A DNA stretch of 64,000 bases from JAAFGT01 sp041485165 (lineage in GTDB: Bacteria; Acidobacteriota; Terriglobia; Acidiferrales; UBA7541), in assembly GCA_041485165.1 (NCBI GenBank), contig JBGPJC010000003.1:1-64000 (forward strand), read 5' to 3'. Within the stretch, counting starts at the first letter, position 1; each line of letters begins with the position of its first letter. Positions 7,913 to 16,889 of the stretch are shown piece after piece. A program made the position numbers and the translations under genes. Under the pieces are notes generated by a model. That model searched no databases. It had not been told where the DNA came from and worked only from the letters and a program-made list of their open reading frames with translations.

Positions 7913-10900
7913 ATGAATCAAAAGCAAAAGGAAGTGATGTCCCGCATCCGGACAGTGTCCGAAATCGGGCGGGCCATGCTGCTCCTCTCTGCCGCGTTGC
8001 TTCTGGTCGTGGCAGGAACAGGGACAGCTCTGGCTCAGAGCCAATACGGCACGGTCAGCGGACGGGTACTGGATTCTACCGGCGCGACCGTTCCGGATGC
8101 CAAGCTCGTCTTGGCCAATCTGGCGACCAATGCAAAACAGGAGGGCAAGTCCGGGGCAGACGGCTTGTACCTGTTTGCAAACGTAATCGCCGGCGAGTAC
8201 ACGGTTACCGCTGAGAAAGCCGGATTCAAGAAAACCTCGGTGCGGATCATTGTGGATGTGGCGCAGCGGCTCACCGCGGACATTTCCCTGGAAGTGGGGC
8301 AGGTGACCGAGACGGTCACCGTCAGCGCCGTCTCCGTGGAAGTCAACACCGTTTCCGGTGATCTCTCCAGAGTAATCACACCGCGGGAAATGGAGAGTCT
8401 TCCCCTGCTCACCTTGAATCCTTACAACCTGATCGCACTCACGGCGGGCGCGGCGCAGACCAGCGCGGTGCTCGGTGATGCCCGCGGGGCAACTGGCGGC
8501 ATCTCCGGAGAGGGCGGCGGTTTTGCCATCAACGGCGCGCGTACTTCCGCGGTCGCCTACCTCATGGACGGCGGAGAGAATACCGACACCTTCACGGCCA
8601 GCCCGGCGCAGACCGTGCCAGTGGACGCCGTCGAGGAATTCCGTGTGCAGACCAACAACATGACCTCGGAATTCGGCCGCAACGCCGCGGTCACCAACCT
8701 GATCACCAAGTCCGGCACGAACGCATTCCACGGCAGCGCTTACGAGTATTATCGCGGCGCCGCGCTTTCCACCAACCCGTTCGACAACAACGCCAGGGGC
8801 CTGCCCAAGCCGAACTTTGTCCGCAACCAGTTCGGCGCTTCCAGCGGCGGACCGATCTTCAAGGACAAGACGTTCTTCTTCGGCTCGTTCGAAGCAATTC
8901 GCGTGCGCAGCTCGGCGACCAGCACGTTTATCGTTCCCAACGCGAACTTTTTGGCCGACGCGGCTCCCAGTGCCGTGTCTTTCCTCAACGCCTTCGGCGG
9001 CGCGCCCACGAGCGATCCGAACAATTGCTTGACCGCTCAGACCATCGTGGAGACCGTCGAGGGCAATGGCGCCGGCACATACGCAGCCAATCCCTTGATC
9101 AATCCCAATACCAACGCGGTCATCCCGGCCGGCACCAGCCTGCTCTGCCGCGCCTCGGTGCTCGGCCCGGTGGATGCCGGCGGAGGCTTGGCGCAGAATA
9201 CCTGGCTGGCCACCGGCCGCATTGACCACCGCTTCACGCAGAACACCGCGTTGTTTGGGCGTTATGCTTTCGCCCGCAGCGACAACCCCCCGGGCGCCAA
9301 CAGCCTCAGCCCCTATCAGGGTTTCAACACGGGCATCGCCACCCGCAGCCAGAATGGCAATCTCACCCTCTCGCATACCTTTAGTCCCAAGGTCTTCAGC
9401 GAGACTCGCGCCAGTTACAACCGTTTCTCTCAGGACCAGCCGCTAGCGTCGGCTCCAATCACGGCGCCGTGCTTGACCTACTTGAACACATTGAATACGC
9501 CATCGGGAGAGCCCATCGTTTTTCCCGGTTATCTCCCCACGGTCTGCGCCTTCGCCAGCCTGCCTTCCGGTGGTCCGCAGAACGTGTACCAGGCATATCA
9601 GGGTTTCACTTGGGCGCACGGCCGGCATACTTTCAAGTTCGGCGGCGGCTACACCCACATCCGCGACAACCACACTTTCGGCGCTCTCTCCAGCGCTTTC
9701 GAGCGGACCAATAGTTTTCAGGGACTGCTTAACGGCACCGTCGACCGCATCCAGGTGGCCATCAATCCCCGGGGGCACGTGCCCGGAGATGTTTACAGCA
9801 CCGCCACCGACGGACCCTTCATCTCTCCCAGCTTCACGCGTCACTACCACTACAACGAAACGGCGTTCTACGGAGAGGATTCGGTCAAGCTCACCCGTCG
9901 TCTTACCGTCACCGCCGGCTTGCGCTGGGAATACTTTGGCGTGCTGCACAGCCCGGACGGCGAGCGTGGTCTGGACGCAAACCTTTTCCTGAACTCCCTC
10001 GGCAGCGTGGCGCCGCTGGTGGCAGGGAAGGACATCTTCCAGCAAGTGCGCGACGCGCGTTTCTCCCGCACCACCCAACTCTACCGGCCGGACTACAATA
10101 ACTTTGGCCCCCGGCTTGGCTTCGCTTACGACGTGTTCGGCAACGGACGCACCGTGGTTCGCGGCGGATACGGTCTCTTCTACGACCGCAACTTCGGCAA
10201 TGCCCTGTTCAACGTGATCCAGAACCCGCCGAACTATTCGGTGATTACCCTGTCGGGTGCCGCGCTGACCACCATCAACCCCAACCAGTTTACCCAGTTG
10301 GGCAACGTCGGCGGTGCCGCACTCACCATCACCAGCTCGGCGCGCATGCTCGACAACAACTTGAGGACGGCCTACAGTGAACAGTGGAACCTCACCGTCG
10401 AACATGACCTGTTCGGCAAGGGCCTGGTCGCCTCGGTGTCCTACGTTGGCACCAACGGCTTCAGGCTCTACTCGCTGAACAACCTCAATCCCATCGGTGG
10501 TTGCGTCCGTGACCCTTCCATCAACGCCGTCTGCAACCCCGCTTCGGCTGCAGGCAGCTTCAGGGCCTCTCGCCTCAACCAGTCCGGGCTGACTGGTATG
10601 AACCGCCGCGGCAACGAAGGCTTCTCGCGCTACAACGGGTTGTCTTTCGAACTCCGCTCCCGCCAGATCGGCAACACCGGCCTGCTGCTTTCCGGCAACT
10701 ACACCTGGGCGCACTCCCTGGATAACGAGAGTTCCTTCTTTGGCGACAGTGCCTTTGAAGGGGCTTTCGGCTTCGGGTTCCGCGATCCCTACAACCCCGC
10801 ATTGGACAAATCCAGCTCGGCAAACGACATCCGTCATCGCGTGGCCATCTCCGGCACGTGGGCGGTCCCGTTCGCCAAGGGGTTCCACGGCGTCGCCGGG

Positions 10901-11476
10901 CAGATCCTCGATGGCTGGAATCTCAGTGCCATTTACATTGCTCAAACCGGCGGGGCCTTCTCCGTCTACGACGGCAGCGGCAATGCATTGTGCTCCGGCT
11001 TCGACGGCACAAACTTCTGCTACCCGGTCATCACCGGCGCAGTGCCCAAGATGACCGATGTGCCGAACGGCAACGCGCAGAACAGCTTCGCTCTGTACGA
11101 CGTCAGCGGGACATTCCAGAACCAGGAACAGTTCTGCGCCGGCGCAGCCTCACCCCTGACGTGCTCCGCCAACCTCAACCAGTTGACGCCCAAGCTGCTC
11201 TCCCCGCGCAACCTCTTCCGGACTCCCGGTATCTGGAATCTTGATACCGCGATCCTGAAGGATTTCCGGCTGCCCTGGGAGGGCAAGAAGCTGCGGTTCC
11301 GTGCGGAACTGTTCAACCCGTTCAACCACTCCAACCTGTATGCCACGTCCGGAAGCAACCAGTTCGCCGGCTCCGGTCCCGCGGGAACCTCTATCATCAC
11401 CGCCTCCCGTGGTTTGACCAACGATGGCCGCCAGGAGCGCCGCAACATCCAACTCGCTCTGCGGTTCACTTTCTAA
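7913..11476 (+). CDS. TonB-dependent receptor with carboxypeptidase-regulatory domain (Oar-like)
   Basis: 1187 residues, an outer-membrane beta-barrel transporter. A signal peptide ends near residue 40 (GTALAQ). Residues about 45-125 form a carboxypeptidase-regulatory-like beta-sandwich (GTVSGRVLDSTGATVPDAKL). The plug follows, with VDAVEEFRVQTNNMTSEFGR, and then a long barrel ends in LALRFTF, with the terminal aromatic residue needed for outer-membrane insertion. This architecture is greatly expanded in Acidobacteriota and is thought to import large substrates such as glycans or peptides. The start is supported by AAAGGAG. A perfect intrinsic terminator follows the stop, so the gene is monocistronic. 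The substrate is unknown. Confidence 0.93.
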   Translation: MNQKQKEVMSRIRTVSEIGRAMLLLSAALLLVVAGTGTALAQSQYGTVSGRVLDSTGATVPDAKLVLANLATNAKQEGKSGADGLYLFANVIAGEYTVTAEKAGFKKTSVRIIVDVAQRLTADISLEVGQVTETVTVSAVSVEVNTVSGDLSRVITPREMESLPLLTLNPYNLIALTAGAAQTSAVLGDARGATGGISGEGGGFAINGARTSAVAYLMDGGENTDTFTASPAQTVPVDAVEEFRVQTNNMTSEFGRNAAVTNLITKSGTNAFHGSAYEYYRGAALSTNPFDNNARGLPKPNFVRNQFGASSGGPIFKDKTFFFGSFEAIRVRSSATSTFIVPNANFLADAAPSAVSFLNAFGGAPTSDPNNCLTAQTIVETVEGNGAGTYAANPLINPNTNAVIPAGTSLLCRASVLGPVDAGGGLAQNTWLATGRIDHRFTQNTALFGRYAFARSDNPPGANSLSPYQGFNTGIATRSQNGNLTLSHTFSPKVFSETRASYNRFSQDQPLASAPITAPCLTYLNTLNTPSGEPIVFPGYLPTVCAFASLPSGGPQNVYQAYQGFTWAHGRHTFKFGGGYTHIRDNHTFGALSSAFERTNSFQGLLNGTVDRIQVAINPRGHVPGDVYSTATDGPFISPSFTRHYHYNETAFYGEDSVKLTRRLTVTAGLRWEYFGVLHSPDGERGLDANLFLNSLGSVAPLVAGKDIFQQVRDARFSRTTQLYRPDYNNFGPRLGFAYDVFGNGRTVVRGGYGLFYDRNFGNALFNVIQNPPNYSVITLSGAALTTINPNQFTQLGNVGGAALTITSSARMLDNNLRTAYSEQWNLTVEHDLFGKGLVASVSYVGTNGFRLYSLNNLNPIGGCVRDPSINAVCNPASAAGSFRASRLNQSGLTGMNRRGNEGFSRYNGLSFELRSRQIGNTGLLLSGNYTWAHSLDNESSFFGDSAFEGAFGFGFRDPYNPALDKSSSANDIRHRVAISGTWAVPFAKGFHGVAGQILDGWNLSAIYIAQTGGAFSVYDGSGNALCSGFDGTNFCYPVITGAVPKMTDVPNGNAQNSFALYDVSGTFQNQEQFCAGAASPLTCSANLNQLTPKLLSPRNLFRTPGIWNLDTAILKDFRLPWEGKKLRFRAELFNPFNHSNLYATSGSNQFAGSGPAGTSIITASRGLTNDGRQERRNIQLALRFTF

Positions 11477-11495
11477 CTGATCATCCACTTCATAC

Positions 11496-11537
11496 CCGGG
11501 GGACAGGCTGTTTGAGCCTGTCCCCCGGCCGTTTTTT
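11496..11537 (+). terminator. Intrinsic terminator of the TonB receptor gene
   Basis: A perfect 13-bp stem (CCGGGGGACAGGC at 11496-11508, complement at 11516-11528) with a 7-base loop is followed by CCG and six T residues. It starts 20 bases after the receptor stop codon. Confidence 0.93.
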
Positions 11538-11702
11538 ACCCTGATAACAACTTCGTCGTCCCTTGACGTGAGCAGCCTGTCGGCTCTTGAGTGGTCGCCT
11601 GGGCGACCTCGCCGCGGGCGACCTTTCACTTTGCGGCTTAGACTTTGCCTCGGCATTCAGTCGGCGCCCCGCCCGCACCCTTCGCTGGCGGCAGCGTGTC
11701 AC

Positions 11703-11731
11703 TTGTGTTAATCTTGCTTCTGCGAGATATT
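11703..11731 (+). promoter_or_regulatory. Candidate sigma-70 promoter for typA
   Basis: TTGTGT at 11703-11708 and GATATT at 11726-11731 are separated by 17 bases, in the only sizeable gap upstream of typA and after the receptor terminator. Each hexamer matches consensus at four of six positions. A start near 11738 would give a leader of about 80 bases. Confidence 0.4.
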
Positions 11732-11764
11732 CACACTGGATTTGAACCGTAAGAGGCTTTGCTG

Positions 11765-11800
11765 GGGCTGCAATGCCGCACTTGCAGCCCTTTTTGTTTG
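11765..11800 (+). terminator. Terminator-like hairpin in the typA leader (possible attenuator)
   Basis: GGGCTGCAA (11765-11773) pairs perfectly with TTGCAGCCC (11782-11790) across an 8-base loop and is followed at once by TTTTTGTTTG. It lies just upstream of the typA start codons and downstream of the candidate promoter. The receptor gene already has its own terminator 230 bases earlier, so this hairpin would act on the typA transcript or end a short RNA. Confidence 0.65.
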
Positions 11801-11816
11801 AGTGAGTTACGAGGAA

Positions 11817-13652
11817 ATGACGACCCCGATTCGCAACATCGCCATCATCGCCCACGTGGACCATGGCAAGACCACGCTGGTTGACGCCATGCTCCGCCAG
11901 AGCGGCATCTTCCGCGCCAACCAGGTTTTGACCGAGCGGGTGATGGATTCCAACGATCTCGAACGCGAGCGCGGCATCACTATTTTGGCCAAGAATACCG
12001 CCGTCTTCTTCCACGACACCAAGATCAACATCGTGGACACCCCAGGCCACAGCGATTTTGGCGGCGAAGTCGAGCGCGCCCTGCGCATGGTGGACGGCGT
12101 GCTCCTGCTGGTGGACGCCAGCGAGGGGCCGCTGCCGCAGACGCGCTACGTTCTGCAGAAGGCCTTGCAGGCCAAGCTGCCGCCTATCGTCGTGCTCAAC
12201 AAGATTGACCGCGCCGACGCCCGCACGCCTGCCGTTCTCGACGAGATCTACGACCTTTTCATTGACCTCGATGCCGCCGAAGATCAGCTCGACTTCCCCG
12301 TGCTCTACACCAACGCGCGGACGGGTGTAGCCCACCGCGAGCTGGGCGACTCGTCAGACAGCCTGCTGCCGCTGTTCGAGGCCATCGTGGCATCTATCCC
12401 CGGGCCGAGCGGCGACCCGGAAGGCGTCCTGCAGGCGCAGGTCACCAACATCGACTACAGCGAATACCTCGGGCGCATCGCCATCGGACGCGTATTCAGC
12501 GGCACGTTTCGCCGCGGCGCTGATGTGGGCATCGCCAAGCTTTCCGGAGCCATTGAGCCCACGCGGATCACCAAGCTGTTCACCTTCCGCGGCCTGGAGC
12601 GCGACGAGGCCGAGCAGGTCACCTGTGGCGACATCGTCGCCATCGCCGGAGTCGAAGGCATCCAGATCGGCGAAAGCATCACCAGCATCGATAACCCCGC
12701 GCCATGCGAGCCCCTGGACATCGACGAGCCCACCCTGGGCATGGTCTTCACCGTCAACACCTCGCCGCTGGCGGGCCGCGACGGCACCTATGTCACCTCA
12801 CGCGACCTGCGCGACCGCCTCAGCCGCGAGCTGCTGACCAACGTCTCCATCCGCGTTACCGACGCTGACACTCCGGAGGCATTCCGCGTGCTCGGCCGCG
12901 GCGAACTCCAGCTCGCTATCCTGATCGAAACCATCCGCCGCGAAGGCTACGAACTGATGGTCGGCAAGCCGGAGATCGTGGTGCGCACGGAAGGCGGCCG
13001 GCGGCTCGAACCGTTGGAAATGCTGGTGGTGGATTGCCCGGAAGAGTTCATCGGCATCGTCATCGAAAGCCTGGGCAGCCGCCGGGGTGAGATGTTGAAG
13101 ATGGTGAACCACGGCTCGGGCCGTGTGCGCATGGAATTCCGCATCCCCTCGCGCGGCATGATCGGTCTGCGCGGCCAGATGCTTACCGACACGCGCGGCA
13201 CCGCACTGATCCATTCCCTCTTCGCCGGGTGGACCGACTATGCCGGGGAGATGGCCATGCGTCCTACCGGAGCGCTGGTGGCCGACCGCTCGGGCGACTC
13301 CACGGCCTTCGCGCTGTGGAACCTGCAGGAGCGCGGCGAGTTGTTCATCGGGCCGGGGAGGGAAGTGTACGAGGGCATGATCGTGGGAGAAAACTCCCGC
13401 GAGCAGGACATGGACGTCAACGTCACAAAAGAAAAGAAGCAAACCAACATGCGCTCGTCCTCCGCGGACGAAGCCATCCGGCTGATCCCCCACCGCGAGC
13501 TGAGCCTCGAGCAGGCCATCGAATTCATTGCCGACGACGAATTCGTCGAGGTCACCCCGAAGAATATCCGCCTGCGCAAGAAAGTACTCGACGCCAAGCG
13601 CCGCCCGCGCCGCTGGCAGGAAATCCGCGCCAGCCTCGCGCAGCAATCCTGA
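11817..13652 (+). CDS. typA: Translational GTPase TypA/BipA
   Basis: A ribosome-binding GTPase of the EF-G/LepA group, involved in ribosome assembly and stress or cold adaptation. About 611 residues, normal family length. G1 is AHVDHGKTT, with the His-Gly-Lys-Thr P-loop of elongation factors. ERERGITI is switch I, DTPGHSDFGGEV is G3 and NKIDRADA is G4. Domains II, III and V and the TypA-specific C-terminal domain (from about residue 480) follow. The start is uncertain: ATG 11817 has GAGGA only one or two bases away, and GTG 11802 has no clear Shine-Dalgarno. The terminator-like hairpin directly upstream suggests controlled expression. Confidence 0.97.
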   Translation: MTTPIRNIAIIAHVDHGKTTLVDAMLRQSGIFRANQVLTERVMDSNDLERERGITILAKNTAVFFHDTKINIVDTPGHSDFGGEVERALRMVDGVLLLVDASEGPLPQTRYVLQKALQAKLPPIVVLNKIDRADARTPAVLDEIYDLFIDLDAAEDQLDFPVLYTNARTGVAHRELGDSSDSLLPLFEAIVASIPGPSGDPEGVLQAQVTNIDYSEYLGRIAIGRVFSGTFRRGADVGIAKLSGAIEPTRITKLFTFRGLERDEAEQVTCGDIVAIAGVEGIQIGESITSIDNPAPCEPLDIDEPTLGMVFTVNTSPLAGRDGTYVTSRDLRDRLSRELLTNVSIRVTDADTPEAFRVLGRGELQLAILIETIRREGYELMVGKPEIVVRTEGGRRLEPLEMLVVDCPEEFIGIVIESLGSRRGEMLKMVNHGSGRVRMEFRIPSRGMIGLRGQMLTDTRGTALIHSLFAGWTDYAGEMAMRPTGALVADRSGDSTAFALWNLQERGELFIGPGREVYEGMIVGENSREQDMDVNVTKEKKQTNMRSSSADEAIRLIPHRELSLEQAIEFIADDEFVEVTPKNIRLRKKVLDAKRRPRRWQEIRASLAQQS

Positions 13653-13685
13653 GGTTCCCCCGCAAAGCTGCGATCGCCGGCACTG

Positions 13686-14174
13686 CTATTTCTTTTTCTT
13701 TTGCAGGCGCTTGAGGAGCTGGATCTGCCCGGCGTGATAAATGTCGTGAAAGCTTACCCCGAGGATGGAATCGAAGGCCGCCCACTTCGAACCCGGCGGT
13801 GGAAGCATGAGCCGGTCCGCGGGGAACGCTTCTACGGCTGCGCGAAGGGCGCGGTGTTCCCCCTCCAGCAGCGCGACGGCGTCGCGCCACGCCTTTTCGC
13901 CGCTGTTGCCGGTCGCCGGAAACCAGTTACTGCCTTTCAGCGCAAACGACCTGCGCTTTTCTCCGCGCAGCAGCCTGCGCACCGCGTACTTCCAGTAGGT
14001 GGAGTGCAGCACCAGCTCCCAGATGTTGTGACGCCCGCGAGCAGGCCGCCAGGCGGCTTGACCGGCCGTGACCCGGCGAATGCTTCCGCGCAGATTGGTT
14101 CCGTGCCAGGTCTTGTGGTCGTAGCCTTGGTCCAGCGCCCGCAGGAGAGATTGGATCTCCGGATGATTCACCAT
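13686..14174 (-). CDS. DinB-superfamily protein
   Basis: 162 residues with the four-helix-bundle pattern of DinB/YfiT-like metalloenzymes. Metal-binding His residues are visible in ELVLHSTYWK and SFHDIYHAGQI, the latter being the typical C-terminal HxxxH-type motif. Some family members are thiol transferases using bacillithiol or mycothiol, but most are uncharacterised. It ends in a run of Lys residues, is convergent with typA and has no operon partner. The function is not predictable beyond the fold. Confidence 0.82.
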   Translation of the reverse strand: MVNHPEIQSLLRALDQGYDHKTWHGTNLRGSIRRVTAGQAAWRPARGRHNIWELVLHSTYWKYAVRRLLRGEKRRSFALKGSNWFPATGNSGEKAWRDAVALLEGEHRALRAAVEAFPADRLMLPPPGSKWAAFDSILGVSFHDIYHAGQIQLLKRLQKKKK

Positions 14175-14377
14175 TACGCACCCCGCTTTGCGGTCTTTAT
14201 CTTTGCGCGAAAATCATAGCAGTTCCCGGTCCGCCAGCCACCCCGGGCTGGTTCTTTTATCACCGAACACGCCTGTGCCGAGCGGAGGATTGTGCGGATG
14301 CAGATGCAACCCCCGCTTCACCTGGAAACTCTTATCCTGATAGACTGAAGCAGAGGGTGGAAGAAGGCGCGGGAAAA

Positions 14378-15346
14378 ATGCGAAGCGTTATTTTCAAGTG
14401 TTTTGACCAACTCAGATCGCCGACCCTGCTAGCGGTGCTCATGCTGTTCTCGGGTACATTTCTTTCTCTCCCGCTTACTGCGCAGCAGGAAGGACCGATG
14501 TCCGTGCCTCCTCTTCCTCCCCCGCGGGCGGAAAAGCCGCGTAACCCGCCGGCGCCCACGCCTCCGCCGCCGCAGAAGGTTGCGACTACCCAGCAATCCT
14601 CCTCCGGCATCTCCAACCAGCCTCCGGCGCTCCCTGTTGAGCAGATCATCCAGCGGTTTGCGGAGCGCGAAGCGGAGTTCAGGACGGAACGCGGTAACTA
14701 TACCTACGAGCAAACTTTCGTTGTGCAGGAAATTGGAGACAGTGGCCGGCCGGAAGGCGAATACCGCATGACCAGCGACATCCTCTTCACCCCGGAGGGC
14801 AAGCGCTACGAAACGGTCACCCATGCGCCTGCCCCCACTCTCCACAAGATATTTCTGTCCGAGCAGGATCTCGACGATTTGAAGAATGTTCAGCCCTTCG
14901 TCCTCACCACCGAGGAGTTACCGAAGTACGACATCACCTATGTGGGTCGCGAACAAGTGGACGAAGTCAGCGCCTATGTATTCGATGTGGGGCCGAAAAA
15001 AATTGAGAAGAATCAGCGCTATTTCCAGGGGCGCATCTGGGTGGATGACAAAGACCTGGAGATCGTCAAGACCTATGGAAAAGCCGTGCCCGACATCCGC
15101 AAGGGCAACAACGAAAATGTTTTTCCCCGCTTTGAGACCTTCCGCGAGAACATCGAAGGCCACTACTGGTTCCCAACCTACACCCGCTCCGACGATGTCC
15201 TGCACTTCCGCTTTGGCGATGTTCACATCCGCATGAGCGTTCATTACGCGGACTACAAGCGCTTCCAGTCGACCTACCGGATCCTGGGATCGAGCCCCAT
15301 CAAGCCGGACAAGCCCGAGAAGCCGGACAAGCCCGACAAGCCGTAG
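14378..15346 (+). CDS. Exported hypothetical protein with Pro-rich linker
   Basis: 322 residues from ATG 14378; a GTG seven codons upstream is less likely. A signal peptide ends near LPLTAQQ. A Pro-rich stretch (about 40-75) follows, then a domain containing YTYEQTFVVQEIG and later WVDDKDLEIVKTYGKAVPD. The latter resembles the beta-rich outer-membrane lipoprotein sorting (LolA/LolB-like) fold often seen in Acidobacteriota proteins. The C-terminus is a charged Lys-Pro-Asp/Glu repeat. I do not recognise a named family. It is probably periplasmic and is convergent with the flavoprotein gene 50 bases away. Confidence 0.75.
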   Translation: MRSVIFKCFDQLRSPTLLAVLMLFSGTFLSLPLTAQQEGPMSVPPLPPPRAEKPRNPPAPTPPPPQKVATTQQSSSGISNQPPALPVEQIIQRFAEREAEFRTERGNYTYEQTFVVQEIGDSGRPEGEYRMTSDILFTPEGKRYETVTHAPAPTLHKIFLSEQDLDDLKNVQPFVLTTEELPKYDITYVGREQVDEVSAYVFDVGPKKIEKNQRYFQGRIWVDDKDLEIVKTYGKAVPDIRKGNNENVFPRFETFRENIEGHYWFPTYTRSDDVLHFRFGDVHIRMSVHYADYKRFQSTYRILGSSPIKPDKPEKPDKPDKP

Positions 15347-15396
15347 TCTTTGCAGGCCGGCCACCGCTGTAATTGAGCTGCCACCGGGCAAACGAC

Positions 15397-16593
15397 TCAA
15401 CCGCCGCTCGATACCACAGGCACAGCCGAGAGCGCTTGTCCGGCACAGAAGCCCGACGCCCAGGCCCACTGGAAATTGAATCCACCAAGGTGCCCGGTGA
15501 CGTCGACGACTTCTCCGATAAAGAACAGTCCGCATACCTTTCGGCTTTCCATGGTCTTGCCGGAGAGCTCATCGGTATCAATTCCGCCCACGGTGACCTC
15601 GGCTTTCTCGTAGCCTTCCGTACCCGCAGGAATGATCTTCAAGTGATGGATGTCCTGCTCCAGCAAATCCAATGAGCGATTGGTCCAATCCTCCGGCGGG
15701 TGCAGGTCGAGCCAGCGGTCCGCCAGACGGTGCGGGATGATGCTGCGGAGTGCGCTTCTGGCCGTGGTCAGGTCGCGGCGTCCGCGCGCATCGCGGAGTG
15801 GAGTTGTCCATTGCCGCTCGGGCGCCAGATCAATCAGCAGCGGTTCGGACTCTTTCCAGTAAGAAGAAATTTGCAGAATCGCCGGACCACTCAATCCACG
15901 ATGCGTGATCAGCATGTTCTCCCGGAAGCGCTGCCGGCCGCAGGATGCGACAACCTCGGAGGAGATTCCCGCAAGGTCGCAGTAATGCCGGCCATCTTCC
16001 TCATCGAACTTGAGCGGCACCAGGCCCGGTCGGCACTCGCGAATCGCCAACCCGAACCGGACAGCCAGGTCATAGCCAAAGGAAGTCGCTCCCAGTTTTG
16101 GGATGGACAGACCACCGGTTGCCACGACGAGTGCCGGGGCAGAAAACTCAATTTTGTCTGCACGGATGTGGAAACCGATGCTATGCCGCACTTCCTGAAC
16201 AGTGGTGTTGAGAAAAATGCGCACTCCGGCGAGACTGCACTCCTTTTCCAGCAGGGTGACGATGTCTCGCGCGGAGCGGTCGCAGAAAAGCTGGCCGAGC
16301 GTCTTCTCGTGATACGGAATGTTGTGCTTGGCGATGAGTGCAAGGAAATCAGATGGCGTATAGCGGGCGAGTACGGACTTGCAGAAGTGTGGATTTGAAG
16401 AGAGGAAGTTTTCCGGCCGCGAATGCAGATTGGTAAAGTTGCAACGGCCACCGCCGGAGATCAAAATTTTCTTCCCGATACGATCCGCGTGCTCCAGTAC
16501 GGCCACATGCATGCCGCGTTTCCCGGCCTCGATAGCACACATCAGGCCGGCCGCGCCGGCTCCGAGGACAACGGCGTCGAAGGTGTGGGTCAC
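15397..16593 (-). CDS. HI0933/YhiN-family FAD-dependent oxidoreductase
   Basis: 398 residues. The N-terminal dinucleotide-binding motif is VVLGAGAAGLMCAIEAGKRG, followed by KKILISGGGRCNFTNLH, diagnostic of the HI0933 (YhiN) flavoprotein family. The C-terminal GGIDTDELSGKTMESRKVCG and GEVVDVTGHLGGFNFQWAWA complete the FAD site. The family includes BaiN-like enzymes, but most members have no known substrate. The length is normal for the family. It is a single gene whose start codon is 296 bases from the divergent propeller gene. The substrate is not inferable. Confidence 0.93.
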   Translation of the reverse strand: MTHTFDAVVLGAGAAGLMCAIEAGKRGMHVAVLEHADRIGKKILISGGGRCNFTNLHSRPENFLSSNPHFCKSVLARYTPSDFLALIAKHNIPYHEKTLGQLFCDRSARDIVTLLEKECSLAGVRIFLNTTVQEVRHSIGFHIRADKIEFSAPALVVATGGLSIPKLGATSFGYDLAVRFGLAIRECRPGLVPLKFDEEDGRHYCDLAGISSEVVASCGRQRFRENMLITHRGLSGPAILQISSYWKESEPLLIDLAPERQWTTPLRDARGRRDLTTARSALRSIIPHRLADRWLDLHPPEDWTNRSLDLLEQDIHHLKIIPAGTEGYEKAEVTVGGIDTDELSGKTMESRKVCGLFFIGEVVDVTGHLGGFNFQWAWASGFCAGQALSAVPVVSSGG

Positions 16594-16889
16594 AGGAGAG
16601 TACGGAGAAAAACACCATTGTGTCTTGGATGATGCTCCTGCGGCGGGAGAACAGTCGACGGCATCGAGCCACCTGATTCAATTGAGCCTGGCGAATGGTG
16701 CCCCAAAGTGGACATTGCGTCCACTGGAAAGCTGGCCACGTTCAAAGAGGTGGATCTCGCGCCCGCCCGCGAGAAGCATGGTCCGCGCCGCCTACAGAGG
16801 TCCCGCTCCCTCAGACTCTTGCGGAAATTATCCCGCCGAGCGGGTAGGATAGGAGCGCGCAGCCGGAGACCCAATTTACGAGGTGAAGG

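Noticed and set aside
7889..10945. Long minus-strand open frames opposite the TonB receptor gene
   Set aside because: They mirror the codon bias of the receptor, show low-complexity Gly/Val/Glu/Arg composition and have no family features.
11765..11800. Hairpin as the terminator of the TonB receptor transcript
   Set aside because: A stronger 13-bp terminator already lies 20 bases after the receptor stop; the second hairpin is far closer to the typA start.
11490..12335. 281-codon minus-strand frame over the typA 5' region
   Set aside because: Overlaps typA coding sequence on the opposite strand and crosses two terminator-like hairpins; a shadow frame.
14357..14377. GTG start seven codons upstream for the exported Pro-rich protein
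   Set aside because: ATG 14378 gives a standard signal peptide beginning MRSVIFK; the extension adds acidic residues before it.
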